Positions 11,256-22,400 of a stretch of DNA of 64,000 nt are shown here, one piece after another. The notes under the pieces were generated by a model. The model searched no databases. It was not told where the DNA came from and saw only the letters and a list, made by a program, of their open reading frames with translations. The translations under genes and the position numbers were made by a program. The stretch's first letter is position 1. Every line of letters begins with the position of its first letter. The stretch comes from Bedellia somnulentella (lineage: Eukaryota > Arthropoda > Insecta > Lepidoptera > Bedelliidae): NCBI GenBank assembly GCA_963576735.1, contig OY755181.1, positions 17,063,261 to 17,127,260 on the forward strand, in the 5' to 3' direction.

Positions 11256-11480
11256 AAGTAACAAGAAAATTCTTATTCATGCAAACTGCGTATAAATTTC
11301 ATTGTTTTAAAACATTTTATACCATACTTTATAATCGACATACTGTTTTCATTCTTACATAATTGCTTAGTGAAATCAACGTTATTTTCCTACTATAGGA
11401 CCAGCTTTGCACGGGTAGTGTTATTTCTCAAGTATCAAGGATTTCTATTGCGTATAGCCTTCCTTCGATTAATGGACTAT

Positions 11481-11732
11481 ACATACATACATACATACAT
11501 ATACTCACGGTTATAATTCCCTAGAAGGGGTAGCCAGAGCCAAGGAATTATAAATTCCTGAGCCACTTTTGGAAGTTGAGTGGGGAAAAGGCGGTAAAAT
11601 AAAGGTTTTTGGTGATGGGTCTCCAACCGCATCACCCAAAAATCCAATAAAAAGCCCCGATACCCTTAGTCGCCTCTTACAACACCCGTGGGTAGAAAGG
11701 GGTAGCGACATTCTAAGCCGGCACTACACGGC
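11481..11732 (-). mobile_element. SINE-A copy with 10-bp target-site duplication
   Basis: Complete antisense copy, subfamily with CCCGTGGGTAGAAAGGGG and CGGCACTACACGGC, flanked by AATGGACTAT at 11471-11480 and 11733-11742. Confidence 0.9.
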
Positions 11733-11753
11733 AATGGACTATCCAACATTAAA

Positions 11754-11980
11754 ATAGAATAGCACTACCCATTTTCTTCTTGTGTTGTTCGTAACAGGTG
11801 ACTAAGAGTATTGAGGCCATTAAAGTGATTTTTGGGCGATGCGGTTGATGATCTATCACCAAAAATCTTTGTTTTACAAACTTTTCCCCACTCAACTTTC
11901 AAAGGTGGCTAAGGGATTTCTTATTTCGAAGCCCTGGCTATCTGTTCTAGGAGTTTACAGCCGTTAGTATATGTACGTAT
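11754..11980 (+). mobile_element. SINE-A copy
   Basis: Sense copy from AGAATAGCACTACCC to CCGTTAGTATATGTACG. It lies just after an opposite-strand copy, giving a near-inverted pair. Confidence 0.82.
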
Positions 11981-12132
11981 GTTGAATTCAAACCAGTTCC
12001 TGAGATCAGCACGTTAAAATAAACTCTTTAACAGCATAACATAAGCAGTATCGTATTGTTTTTAATTTTCTAGTTTATATAAATAGCTGCTGACGTACTG
12101 TCATCACCATGTAGGGCTCATAATGAAAACCA

Positions 12133-12182
12133 GTTCTGATTTTGTGTATACTATATATACACTATGTATACACAAATCAGAA
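12133..12182. repeat. 50-bp hairpin palindrome
   Basis: A left arm TTCTGATTTTGTGTATAC and right arm GTATACACAAATCAGAA pair over about 17 bp around a short AT loop. It could be a deleted MITE. Confidence 0.6.
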
Positions 12183-12374
12183 ATTACTGATTGTGGGCCC
12201 AATTTAGCGAAACCATTTCCTTAAATTATGTCATTGAATTCTGTATATGTGTGCTAAATAAAAAAAAAATCTTTTCTTTTTTTTTCTTTTTTAGTATCGA
12301 AACTATGAAGAATAAGAGATTAGCTTTAAAAGCTATGGCCAATAGTTTTTACTACAATATTCATCAGTATACTC

Positions 12375-12510
12375 GTAGCTGTGTCGTGTCGGCTTAGAAT
12401 AGCACTTACCCATTTCTTTACGCTTTTGTCGTAAGAGGCGACTTAGGTCTTTGGGGCTTTTAAGTAACTTTTGGGCGATGTGCCTGGAAACCCATCCCTA
12501 ACAACCTTGA
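12375..12510 (+). mobile_element. SINE-A copy, 3' part missing
   Basis: Sense copy from GCTGTGTCGTGTCGGC through GGCGATGTGCCTGG. It ends at the CAACCTTGAAATTAC point, next to the copy on the other strand that follows. Confidence 0.75.
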
Positions 12511-12534
12511 AATTACTATTTTTTACATACATAC

Positions 12535-12772
12535 ATACATATACTCACGGCTATATTTCCCTAGAAGGGGTAGCCAGAGCTAAGGAATTATAAATTCCTC
12601 AGCCACTTTTGGAAGTTGAGTGGGGAAAAGATGGTAAAAATAAAGGTTTTTGGTGATGGGTCTCCAACCGCATCGCCCAAAATCCAATAAAAAGCCCCAA
12701 TACCCTTAGTCGCCTCTTACGACACCCGTGGGTAGAGAGGGGTAGCGACATTCTAAGCCAGCACTACACGGC
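12535..12772 (-). mobile_element. SINE-A copy
   Basis: Complete antisense copy of the CCCGTGGGTAGAGAGGGG subfamily, ending GCACTACACGGC. Confidence 0.88.
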
Positions 12773-13140
12773 AATTATTTTTTCTTACTCACATTCCAAA
12801 AGTTGATAAGGATTTTTTTATTCTGAAACTCCGGTTACCCGTTTTCTCGTCGGAATGGAACCCACGTCTCTCTGCAATAGAAATGTTGGTGTTTACAATA
12901 CGCTTTAAGTTTAGGGGTACATAAGTAACGTGGAGAACGTAAAACTCCTATAAGATAGAAAAAACTATTTATTTGTTTATTTATTTTTCCACATTAACAA
13001 TACCATTACAGGACAAGCCTAATTCGATATTGTAGTTTACTAATTTTATAACTACTTAAAGTATGTTAAATTTAAAAATTCCCTGCGTGGTAGTATCAAA
13101 AACAGAAAGCAAGAGTTGTAGATTTTATATAGTTTGACGA

Positions 13141-13227
13141 CGTCCGACGACGACGACGACGGCCGAGTGGATATATGCCTAGCCTCTCGGTCCGTAGATT
13201 GCGGGTTCGATCCCCGCTGAAGTGGAT
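13141..13227 (+). repeat. tRNA-like SINE head (SINE-C)
   Basis: After a short (GAC)n run, GGCCGAGTGGATAT resembles a Pol III A box and GCGGGTTCGATCCCCGC a B box in a perfect T-arm. The acceptor ends do not pair, so it is not a tRNA gene. The head matches the minus-strand SINE at 60600-60856 and the fragment at 48640-48690. Confidence 0.6.
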
Positions 13228-13301
13228 TTTTAAAATCTTGTTAGTGATACTTAAATTTCATTGGCAAGCACAGCTATTTACATTTACAGAGTGCCAGCTA
13301 A

Positions 13302-13489
13302 AAATCACAAATAGAGTTAGCCAGATATAACTATTCGGCCACTTTTGAAATTTGACTGATTGTAAAAAAGTTGGTGATGAGTGTCCTATCCCGTCGCCCA
13401 TGAAACACTTAAAGAAATCCTTTACCCTAAGCTCTTACGACATCTGCGGGAAGAAACGGTTTGTGTCACTAGAACCAACACTACACAAC
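13302..13489 (-). mobile_element. SINE-A copy, degenerate
   Basis: Recognisable by GTTAGCCAGATATAAC, GGCCACTTTTGAAATTTGAC, GTTGGTGATGAG and ACCAACACTACACAAC in antisense order. Confidence 0.7.
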
Positions 13490-13500
13490 GAGTTAAATAA

Positions 13501-13745
13501 CATACATACATATACTCACGGCTATAAATCCCTAGAAGGGGTAGCCAGAGCTAAGGAATTACAAATTCCTCAGCCACTTTTGGAAAGTTGAGTGGGGAAA
13601 AGATGGTAGAATAAAGGTTGTTGGTGATGAGTCTCCAACCGCATCGTCCAAAAATCCCTTAAAAGCCCTTAAACTGTTAGTCGCCTCTTACGTACACCCA
13701 CCGGAAGAAATGGGGTAGTGCTATTCGGTGCCGACACTACACAGC
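13501..13745 (-). mobile_element. SINE-A copy
   Basis: Near-consensus antisense copy from (CATA)n ACTCACGGC to CGACACTACACAGC, of the CCACCGGAAGAAATGGGG subfamily. Confidence 0.9.
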
Positions 13746-13861
13746 AATTAATAAAGCACAGATAATATATTATTAAATAATTCCACTTTTATCATTACTG
13801 AATATTAGCTGAAAGTCTACACCTAAGTCAATCTATACCGCGGGAATCACATCGTTCACTA

Positions 13862-13968
13862 TCAGTACTGCAGTGCGACCGTGCAGTCGGTCATTATCAT
13901 CTCAGTGTTACTTAGCACTGGGCTGTGTGTGGTTGTTCTTGGTTCTGATAATATTACGACTTTATAAG
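13862..13968 (+). promoter_or_regulatory. Probable start site and untranslated first exon of gene 2
   Basis: TCAGT, the arthropod initiator core, occurs at 13862-13866 and 13902-13906. About 65 bases after the second one there is a strong donor, TTATAAG|GTAAGA, at 13969. The next acceptor on the strand, CTTATTTCAG at 16311-16320, opens the exon with the gene 2 start codon. This makes 13902-13968 a good candidate 5' untranslated exon. Transcript data would be needed to confirm it. Confidence 0.45.
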
Positions 13969-14047
13969 GTAAGAGTTATTAAAATATATACATAAATAAG
14001 TGATTATTTTTTTAAGTTCTTGATTTATAATGTGTTACTTACTTACA

Positions 14048-14300
14048 CAGCTGTGTGTCGGCATAGAATAACACTACCCCATTTCTTCCGGTGGGTGTAC
14101 GTAAGAGGCGACTAACGAATTTGGAGCTTTTAAGGGATTTTTGGGCGATGTGGTTGGAGACCCATCACCGAAAACCTTTAATTTTACCATCTTTTCCCCA
14201 CTAAAATTTCCAAACGTGGCTGAGGAATTTCCAATTCCTTAGCTCTGGCTACCCCTTCTAAGGATTTATAGCCGTGAGCATATGTATGTATGTATGTATG
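14048..14300 (+). mobile_element. SINE-A copy
   Basis: Sense copy from GCTGTGTGTCGGC to GTGAGCATATG(TATG)n. Confidence 0.88.
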
Positions 14301-14370
14301 TACTTACTTACTTACTTATACTCACGCCCATTATTTTTATTGGGGTAGGCAGAGACTATCGATCGCCATT
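14301..14370 (-). mobile_element. RTE-like LINE 3' end fragment
   Basis: ATACTCACGCCCATTATTTT followed by TGGGGTAGGCAGAGACTATC is the reverse complement of the last bases of the LINE at 54243-55345. It sits tail to tail with the preceding SINE-A. Confidence 0.7.
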
Positions 14371-15739
14371 GTGTTATTAAGTTTATATGGCTTTATTTAT
14401 ATTTTTTATGTCAATGAAAATATAATCCATAAGTTATAATGTCAAAAAGCTATTATCAAAACTTTTTTTTAACAAAAGTTATACTTAATAATTTAAAATA
14501 GTCTTATATTTATTCTGCTAATCAAACAACTATAAAATATTATATAGTATTTTTTGTATAAATAAAATTAAACATAAAGTTTTTAATGGTTGTAATTATT
14601 GCATAAGCCAAAAAAAATTAACTTAAATTGAATGCGTTATAATATAATAAATAAAAGTAATAGTTTTAAAAAAAGGTTCACATTAAAAAATCTCGTTATT
14701 AGTGTTTTTTTTAATATTTTTTTTCGAATAGTAATGCATTCAATATCGAAAAAAAATCTAAAAAACCGGACGCAATAAAACATACGCGATCCTTAAATTA
14801 TTTGCTACAACAAAACGGCAGTTTACAAGCAGGTTTTGATCTGATGCACACACTGCTTAGGAATGACCTTTTATGAGTGAAGTATCATATTCAATTACCA
14901 CAAATCATCTAATTAATAATCATGGGCGAATCCCCATAAATACCTTTATGTCTTTTAATGTGTAGTGAGACCCAACGACTTTGCAAAATATTGAAGTCAT
15001 ATAAAGAAAACCGTTTTTTATTTAACTATATACTGAGATATTCCTGCTCAACAAATTTCCAAAATTAAAACAATAGAAATCTAAAACCATAAAGAGTTGG
15101 AGATCATACGCTTGAACTGGTGACCTATGGGAAGTGTTTTATTTTTCAAATATCGAATTTTTCTCAGTCACTGCTCACCTCTTATGAATTTAGCGTGAAG
15201 TTATTACTGAAGGCTATAGGATTATATGGATGAAAAAAATATTAAAATCTTGGAATGGTTTCGGAACTTATTAATTACAAAATTATAAAGACACGCAGTG
15301 TTCCTCTTTATAATATTAGTATAGAAAAAAAAGACAAATAATTAAAATTCACATGTATGATTTTCTTTCCAAATAAAACAGTAATTTTAAGTAATGAAGC
15401 CGCAACGATTACTATGCACTTGACATCCAAAATGAGATAGCAAATGAACCGCGGAGAGGTTAAACGAAATAAGATATTTTTATTACGAGATTGGAACATT
15501 TTATTAATGTTAGTCGCGAGCATGAAGAATGAAATATACCTATAGTGTTATATCAAATTTAAAATATTAAGAGTGTGGTAGATTTGTGTTCAATTGCTTT
15601 AAATTTGAAACTAAATTTACAGTCACCTGTTATAGTCCTCACAAAAATAAGGTATTATTTAGTTGTCAAGTTATACTTGCATTATGTGTAAATAAAAGTG
15701 ATAAATAATTTGGTTATTTTATATGGCTATAAACGCCAA
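14371..15739. other. Probable intron 1 of gene 2, no recognised element
   Basis: Very AT-rich. I see no coding or repeat signal. It lies between the candidate untranslated exon and the first coding exon of gene 2. Confidence 0.5.
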
Positions 15740-15930
15740 AGAGGGGGTCGGGATGACTTCGGGAATATGGGCTTTTTAAGTGATTGTTTAGCGATGCCGT
15801 TAAAGATAAAAAAAATATATTTGATTATACTCACACAAGTTCCAAATGTGTCTGACAAATTTCGGATCCTGAAACTCTGGCTAAACTTTTTTTAAGATAT
15901 TTATCAGCAATAATAAGTATGTATTCATGT
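15740..15930 (+). mobile_element. SINE-A copy, strongly degenerate
   Basis: GGGCTTTTTAAGTGATTGTT, GCGATGCCGTTAAAGA, TTCCAAATGTGTCTGAC and CTGAAACTCTGGCTA occur in SINE-A order on the sense strand. Confidence 0.55.
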
Positions 15931-15954
15931 CATATTATTTCCTAATGCCGCGGC

Positions 15955-16283
15955 CACACATTGGATAAAATTTGAGTCCAAGCTTCCTTGGATCCAATAG
16001 ACCAATGTGGGGAACGGTGTTGGTCACATATTGGACATTAAATGAACATTGCGTCTAATAGCCAATATCGACCCGCGATGTATCGGTTTTTTGTACACGA
16101 TCAAAGGCGAGGGGAGTGAAGGGGGTAGGCGGGCAGCATTCCCACCATCCAACGATTTTGGCAAGAAGTTTGCCAAAACGTATCGGAGCGAATGTGAGGC
16201 GTATTCATCTTGGTACAACTCTTGGCCATTTAATTCTTAGCCAAGCTTGGACTCAAATTTTATCCAATGTGTGGCCGCGGCAT
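15955..16283. mobile_element. MITE with ~40-bp terminal inverted repeats, TA target
   Basis: ATGCCGCGGCCACACATTGG and the following bases (through GAGTCCAAGCTT) are inverted exactly at the right end, giving arms of about 40 bp. TA flanks both ends (15953-15954, 16284-16285), as in Tc1/mariner-type MITEs. It lies about 40 bases before the first coding exon of gene 2. Confidence 0.8.
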
Positions 16284-16325
16284 TAAGTATTAAATAAAAC
16301 AAATTATTTACTTATTTCAGCGAAA

Positions 16326-16401
16326 ATGACGGTGACTCCAGTTAAAGAGAAGGAGAAAATCGCCAGCACAGCGTCGTTGGACGAAGCCATGGACGTTGCT
16401 G
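16326..16401 (+). CDS. Gene 2 coding exon 1
   Basis: The acceptor CTTATTTCAG ends at 16320; five untranslated bases precede ATG at 16326. Encodes MTVTPVKEKEKIASTASLDE and on to VA, with donor G|GTAAGT at 16402. Confidence 0.85.
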
Positions 16402-19400
16402 GTAAGTTAACAATCTCCTTCAGAGTCGTAACTGTTCGTTATAAAAAAAACAGTTTATTAACACACCAAAAATTATAGATACAAAGTAAATTGATGATCC
16501 TTGCACTAGGCGGAGCCTGTATCGCAGGGATCGGTAAAACAAAAACTACCAAAAAAAGCTTGTGTGATCTACTTTATGTGATCTACTATCAGACTAAAAC
16601 CTATACAAATTTTCGACGAGGAAATATTTGTTAGTGTGTTTTTGTAATGAACAAGCATCGAAACCACTAAACCAAATATCAAAAGTTAATTTACAACCAC
16701 AACTCTAGAAGTAACATTGGCTTTAAAACATACATACATACATACATATACTCACGGCTATAAATCCCTAGATGGGGTAGCCAGAGCTAAGCAATCAGAA
16801 ATTCCTCCGCTACTTTTGGAAAGTTGCATGGGGAAGAGATGGTAAAATAAAGGTTGTTGGTGATGGGTCTCCAACCGCATCGCCCAAAAATCCCTTAATA
16901 GCCCCAATACCGTTAGTCGCCTCTTAAGTACACCCGCCGGAAGAATTGGGGTAGTGCTATTCTAAGCCGGCACTACACAGCATATAATAGGTACATTACA
17001 TCATAATGACTTGTCAGATGTAATGATGGAGCGTGCGAGACGTTTGTATTTTGCTTGTAACCTAACTTCTCCTAAACAGCTGGTCCGATCTCTGCCAAAC
17101 TATGCATAAGGTCATAAGCATCGAGTACCAGGCAAGGACGGAGAGTTTTTTTCAATCAATCTACTTTAATCATTTCCCAAGTAAATATATGAGAAATAAC
17201 TGGAAACAAAACTCGCCACTTCGCTCCACTTTGGCATCGCGAAGCATTCATGCCTAGTTATAGTTTAGGCATGGCAGGGAATTTTTGGTGAGGTAGAAGT
17301 CTATGAGTACATACATACATACACTCACGGCTATAAATCCCTAGAAGGGGTAGCCAGAGCTAAGGAATTAGAAATTCCTCAGCCACTTTTGGAAGTTGCA
17401 TGGGGAAAAGATGGTGAAATAAAGGTTGTTGGTGATGGGTCTCCAACCGTATCGCCCAAAAATCCCTTAAAAGCCCCAATACCGTTAGTCGCCTCTTACG
17501 TACACCCACCGGAAGAAATGGGGTAGTGCTATTCTAAGCCGACACTACACAGCAAAGCTATGAGTAGAGAGAGTAAATGCAGTTTAAGAAGAGGTCCCTC
17601 AGAAAAAAATGAAATATTTTGCTATGTGATTGACTGGAGAAAAGTATGATTGGTGTAAGGGGCTGAGTGCAAGATAATATTATAAAAAAGTATTATGGAT
17701 GGGCACATCGAGAGGATTGATGAAATAGAGCCAAAGTGGATGGTATCAGTTTCGGAATTTCTTGAAGGACACATTAGATCTAAAAAAGAATGAGCTCAAG
17801 AAAGCAAGCGTACGAAGTACAAGGAATTGGTAGGTATAAAATATTTATGAATATTAATGAAGCCTTGTGCTTCTACTATCAGACTAAAACCTATACAAAT
17901 TTTCGACGAGGAAATATTTGTTAGTGGCATCGCGAAGCATTCATGCCTAGATAGAGTTTAGGCATGGCAGAGAATTTTTGGTGAGGTAGAAGTAGCTATG
18001 AGTAGAGAGAGTAAATGCAGTTTAAGAAGAGGTCCCCTCAGAAAAAAATGAAATATTTTGCTATGTGATTGACTGAAGAAAAGTATGATTGGTGTAAGTG
18101 GCTTAGTGAAAGATAATATTATAAAAAAGTATTATGGATGGGCACATCGAGAGGATTGATGAAATAGAGCCAAAGTGGATGGTATCAGTTTCGGAATTTC
18201 TTGAAGGACACATTAGATCTAAAAAAGAATGAGCTCAAGAAAGCAAGCGTACGAAGTACAAGGAATAGATAGGTATAAAATATTTATGAATATTAATGAA
18301 GCACAAGAGATTAGCCATTGCGACCTAATGGGATGAATTAATTAATGTTAGTTTAGTTGTACATATACTCACGGCTATAAATCCCTAAAAGGAGGGTGTG
18401 TGTAGTATAAAATTTATAAATGTTTTACATATTTAAATCTTTTTGTTCATGAAAACCTCATGTGGGGATTATTACTAATAAATAAAGAAAAGAAAAATTT
18501 ACTAGGAAAGAAAAAATACTTAAACGTGTAAAAGAAATAAAGGATAGAAGAATTTCGCGCTGGCAGCCATTGACACGGTGGCTCAATTGGCAGAGCGTCG
18601 GGGCGTATACCCGAGGTCGCGGGTTCGATTCCCGCCTGTGTCGAAATTTTCCTTTCCTTTATTTATTTCTTTGGTCAGAGCTGAAAATCGGAGCTATCTG
18701 CTTGTATTTATTTATTTATTTAAATAAGGCACACCGGCAGTTAACACAACAGACATAATAGTAGTTAATTTTACATTAATAAAAATTTAGTTGTGAAAAC
18801 CCTTAAAGGCGTACACGACATTGTTTAATTATATTACATTAACGACAACACTGACTAAACATATAATTATACTGTAACAATATATAAAACATGAAAAAAG
18901 TTTATAACCAACTTTGTTAAAACTAGCGAAACAAACAGGATTAACAAAATTAGCATGGCAATTACTAGTATTTCTGACAATTTTTTTTCTTAAACAAAAC
19001 TGAAGGAGTCATGAAAGATGTCAATGTCTAATTTGTGGTTGTTGTTGTTGCTTGTAGTGGATAGACCGAGCTCTGTACCATTTTGTCTTTTATTTTACTG
19101 TTATATGCTATTGTTCGCTTTGTTAATACTTATTTCTTATTGTTTGTTGTCATGGCACCATTTCTTTTGTATGTGTTAAAGACAAATAAAATCTTTTATT
19201 ATTATTAATATTATTATTCTTTATTTATTAGTAATACTTTACACATTTTAAACAAACTTCTGTCTGCTGTGTAGTGTCGGCTTAGAATAGAATAGAATAG
19301 AATAGGGATGGATAGATAGATAGATGGGGATTTTAAGGGATTGTTGGGCGATGCGGTTGGAGACCCATCACCAACAACCTTTATTTTACCATCTTTTCCC

Positions 19401-22400
19401 CACTCAACTTTCCAAACGTGGCTGAGGAATTTCGAATTCCTTAGCTCTGGCTACCCCTTCTAGGAATTTATAGCCGTGAGTATATGTATGTGTGTATGTA
19501 TACTTTAAACAAGGTTAGCACTTACAGGCTTTATTATAAAATATATAACTAATTTAATGTTTTTTGACATGAATTCCTCATGTGGGGATTATTACTCATA
19601 AATAAAAGATGTTATTAAAGGAAAGAAAAATTTCGACACAACTGACACTGTAGCTCAGTTGGCAGAGCGACGGGGGCGTATACCCGAAGGTCGCGGGTTC
19701 GAACCCCGCCAGTGTCGAAATTTTTCTTTCCTTTAATAACATCTTTTATTTATGAATATATAACTAAAACGACCGATGGAAAAGGTGAAAAGGTAATCTT
19801 TTAGTTAGGTCTTTTTGCACAGGTCTTGAGCAGGTTTCTGGGATGTATTAATATCAGTCGATCTTTCTTGTTATTAAAGAATGACGTAACGTTCTCTCGG
19901 ATCCCGACGACCCGATCTCCCGCAATCTTAAGCCACTCACGAACAAGGAGCATACCAGTCCAGACACCGACCTCGCCGACGAGGTCGAAGAACCCAAAAT
20001 AAGTACCCCTTTTCCTGCCATTTTACATAGACGTCCCGAGAGTTTCGAGCGCAGCGCTGTAAGACATACGCCCGATTTCTGAACTGAGTATTCAAGCTGA
20101 GAACAATTTAAGTATCGTTCTGTCGCATTGAATTCTTAACAACTGATTTTTTTCTTTTTCTTTCTTACAAAACGTTACTTAAGTCGTTCTCAGCTTGAAT
20201 GCTCGATTCACAAATCGGGCGATAGGCCGTTTGGTGATTTTTTACGACTTCTTTCCTCTCCCTATCCGAAACATATAAATATAAATAGGTTCACTTAAGA
20301 GCTTATTCCATTTGCCTGGACTCAGACGTCCGACAGCCACAGAATCTGAATTCAGACTAGTGGAATAACGTTCAGAACGCTAGGCTTCCGATAAAGAGAC
20401 AAATTTCGGCTCCTAGCTCACTACATTTTTGTAGCTCCGTCTAAAGCTAGCAGTACACATTGGGCCAATCATTGGGCCAAGCATTGGGCCAAGCATTGGG
20501 CCAGCGTGTAGAGGGCTACTTGGCGCTACATTGGTGGTGTTGGTGATTGGTCGCCAACGCTGGCCAGCTATCCGGAGCGGTGTCGGTTTTTTACCACACA
20601 TCAAAGGATCTTGGCGCGTCCCGCCAACAGCGTTCACACGTTGGCGGCTTATTCAGTTCGATGTCAACTGTCAGTGGATGCGGTAGTGCAGCGCGTGAAC
20701 TTTTTATTAAAGATAGCTGCTTCGATGGCGTGGATAAGCGAAGAGACATTAAAATTTACATACATACGTACATATACTCACGGCTATACATCCCTTGAAG
20801 GGGTAGACAGAGCTAGGAAATTAAAAATTCCTCAGCCACTTTTGGAATTTTCGTGGGGAAAAGATGGTGAAATAAAGGTTGTTGTTGATGGATCTCCAAC
20901 CACATCGTCCAACAATCGCTTAAAAGCCCCAATAGTGTTAGTCGCCTCTTACGTACACCCATCGGAAGAAATGGGGTAGTGCTATTCTAAGCTGGCACTA
21001 TACAGCTATTAAAACAACATTAAAATTTATTGAATGTTATCAAAGTGAACCTATTATTAATAATAAGAACTCATTATTAATTATATTTTTAAAAAAAAAT
21101 CAACATGTAGGAAATCATTAAATGATATTAGATAGACTGCCGCGGCTACGACCGTTTCCACGTCCATCTTTGTTGAAACGCCAATGCAGACTGGGCACCT
21201 CACCAATGTGTAAATGCTTCACAAATTAAACGGCCAGACACTGGCCCAATGCTTGGCCCAATGATTGGCCCAATGTGTACTGCTAGCATCAGGAAGGTGG
21301 AATAACGTTCAGACGATTTAGTCGCCTCGCGCCCGCCACAGCGAGAGGACGTGCCAAAATTTTTCATGCCTATGATTGAAATTACGTAAACAAAAAAAGA
21401 TAATAAAAGTTTTATAGCAGATATACATATGCTCACGCCATTAATTCCAGGGGTAGTTAGGTAGGTAGGGGTTCCATTTCATAGGGGTAGGCGGATATGT
21501 ACCTATAATTATATTCTTACATACATACATATACTCACGCTATTATTTCCGATTGGGGTAGGTAAATACGTTTTATCACATACATGGAAATTATATTATA
21601 TTATATATACTCACGCCATTACTTCCCATCGGAGGAGGCAGATACGTTTAATTACATACATACGCGCATATACTCACGCTTTTACTTCCGCTTGTGGTAA
21701 GCAGATAATTTTAATTGCATACATACATACTTAAACTCCCGCCATTTTTCCGTAAGGGGTAGGCAGATACGTATTGTTTCAAATATGCATACTTACACTC
21801 ACGCCATCACTTCCCGTGGGGGTAGGCACAGGCGTATAATTACATACATGCATACATATACTCACGCCATTATTTCCCATTGGGGTAAGCAAATACGTTC
21901 AATCACATATATGCATACTTATACTAACGCCATTACCTCTCATTGGGGTAGGCTGAAACTATCGATCGCCACTTCGTACGACCCCGGCAAACTTTTTAAT
22001 AAATATCTTTTATTTTTAAGTCATATAGGAGTTCCCGCCTATTTAATATTTTGTGTGAAATATGACGTAAAAATATTTGGAAAAGGTTGTGTACATGAAT
22101 AGGATATATGTAAGTATAGTAGCGAAAGAGATATATAGACGCAATGTGTCGTCGTTTATTGAATGAGAGTGGGATAGTCCATAAGAGAGTTTGATAGAGA
22201 GCGTTTTAAAAAAAAGACGGGAGCAATTTCGTACGACCGCCCGCAAAAATCGCGCTCGCGAATGATTCAGAAACTGAAATCGGTGTAGTGGAATAACAAG
22301 CGTCTGTGGCCTTCTGCGGCAGTGACTGTGAAGGACCTCCGATTTCAGCTACGATAAAAGTGTAATGGAATAAGCTCTTTAGCTGCCCGGCACACATGAC

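Larger units (their letters stand above)
16583..17862. repeat. Duplicated segment, copy 1 (with insertions)
   Basis: The stretch from CTACTATCAGACTAAAACC to AATATTAATGAAGC is repeated at 17873-18302 with few differences. Copy 1 has about 600 extra bases (after 16636, up to about 17233, including a SINE-A) and a second SINE-A at 17310-17557, both absent from copy 2. From about 17600 the sequence is a decayed RTE-like C-terminal region (GGATGGGCACATCGAGAGGA corresponds to the GHIER motif). Confidence 0.85.
20298..22378. mobile_element. Possible composite element with 15-bp inverted ends and TTA target
   Basis: AGAGCTTATTCCATT at 20298 is inverted at 22364-22378, and TTA flanks both ends (20295-20297, 22379-22381), as in PIF/Harbinger elements. 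The interior is filled by the nested features listed below. Given the short match, this may be chance or two separate ends. Confidence 0.4.

Noticed and set aside
18570..18758. tRNA gene at 18572-18642 or 19644-19716
   Set aside because: The cloverleaf is good, but base 33 is not T and the core lies inside a multicopy repeat with matching flanks, so it is treated as a tRNA-like promoter or structural core.
20611..20979. 122-codon frame
   Set aside because: It crosses the arm of a TIR element and an antisense SINE-A; no protein family is recognisable.
21425..21985. CRISPR-like array
   Set aside because: Repeats with short spacers are present, but the genome is eukaryotic and the unit is the end of a LINE.
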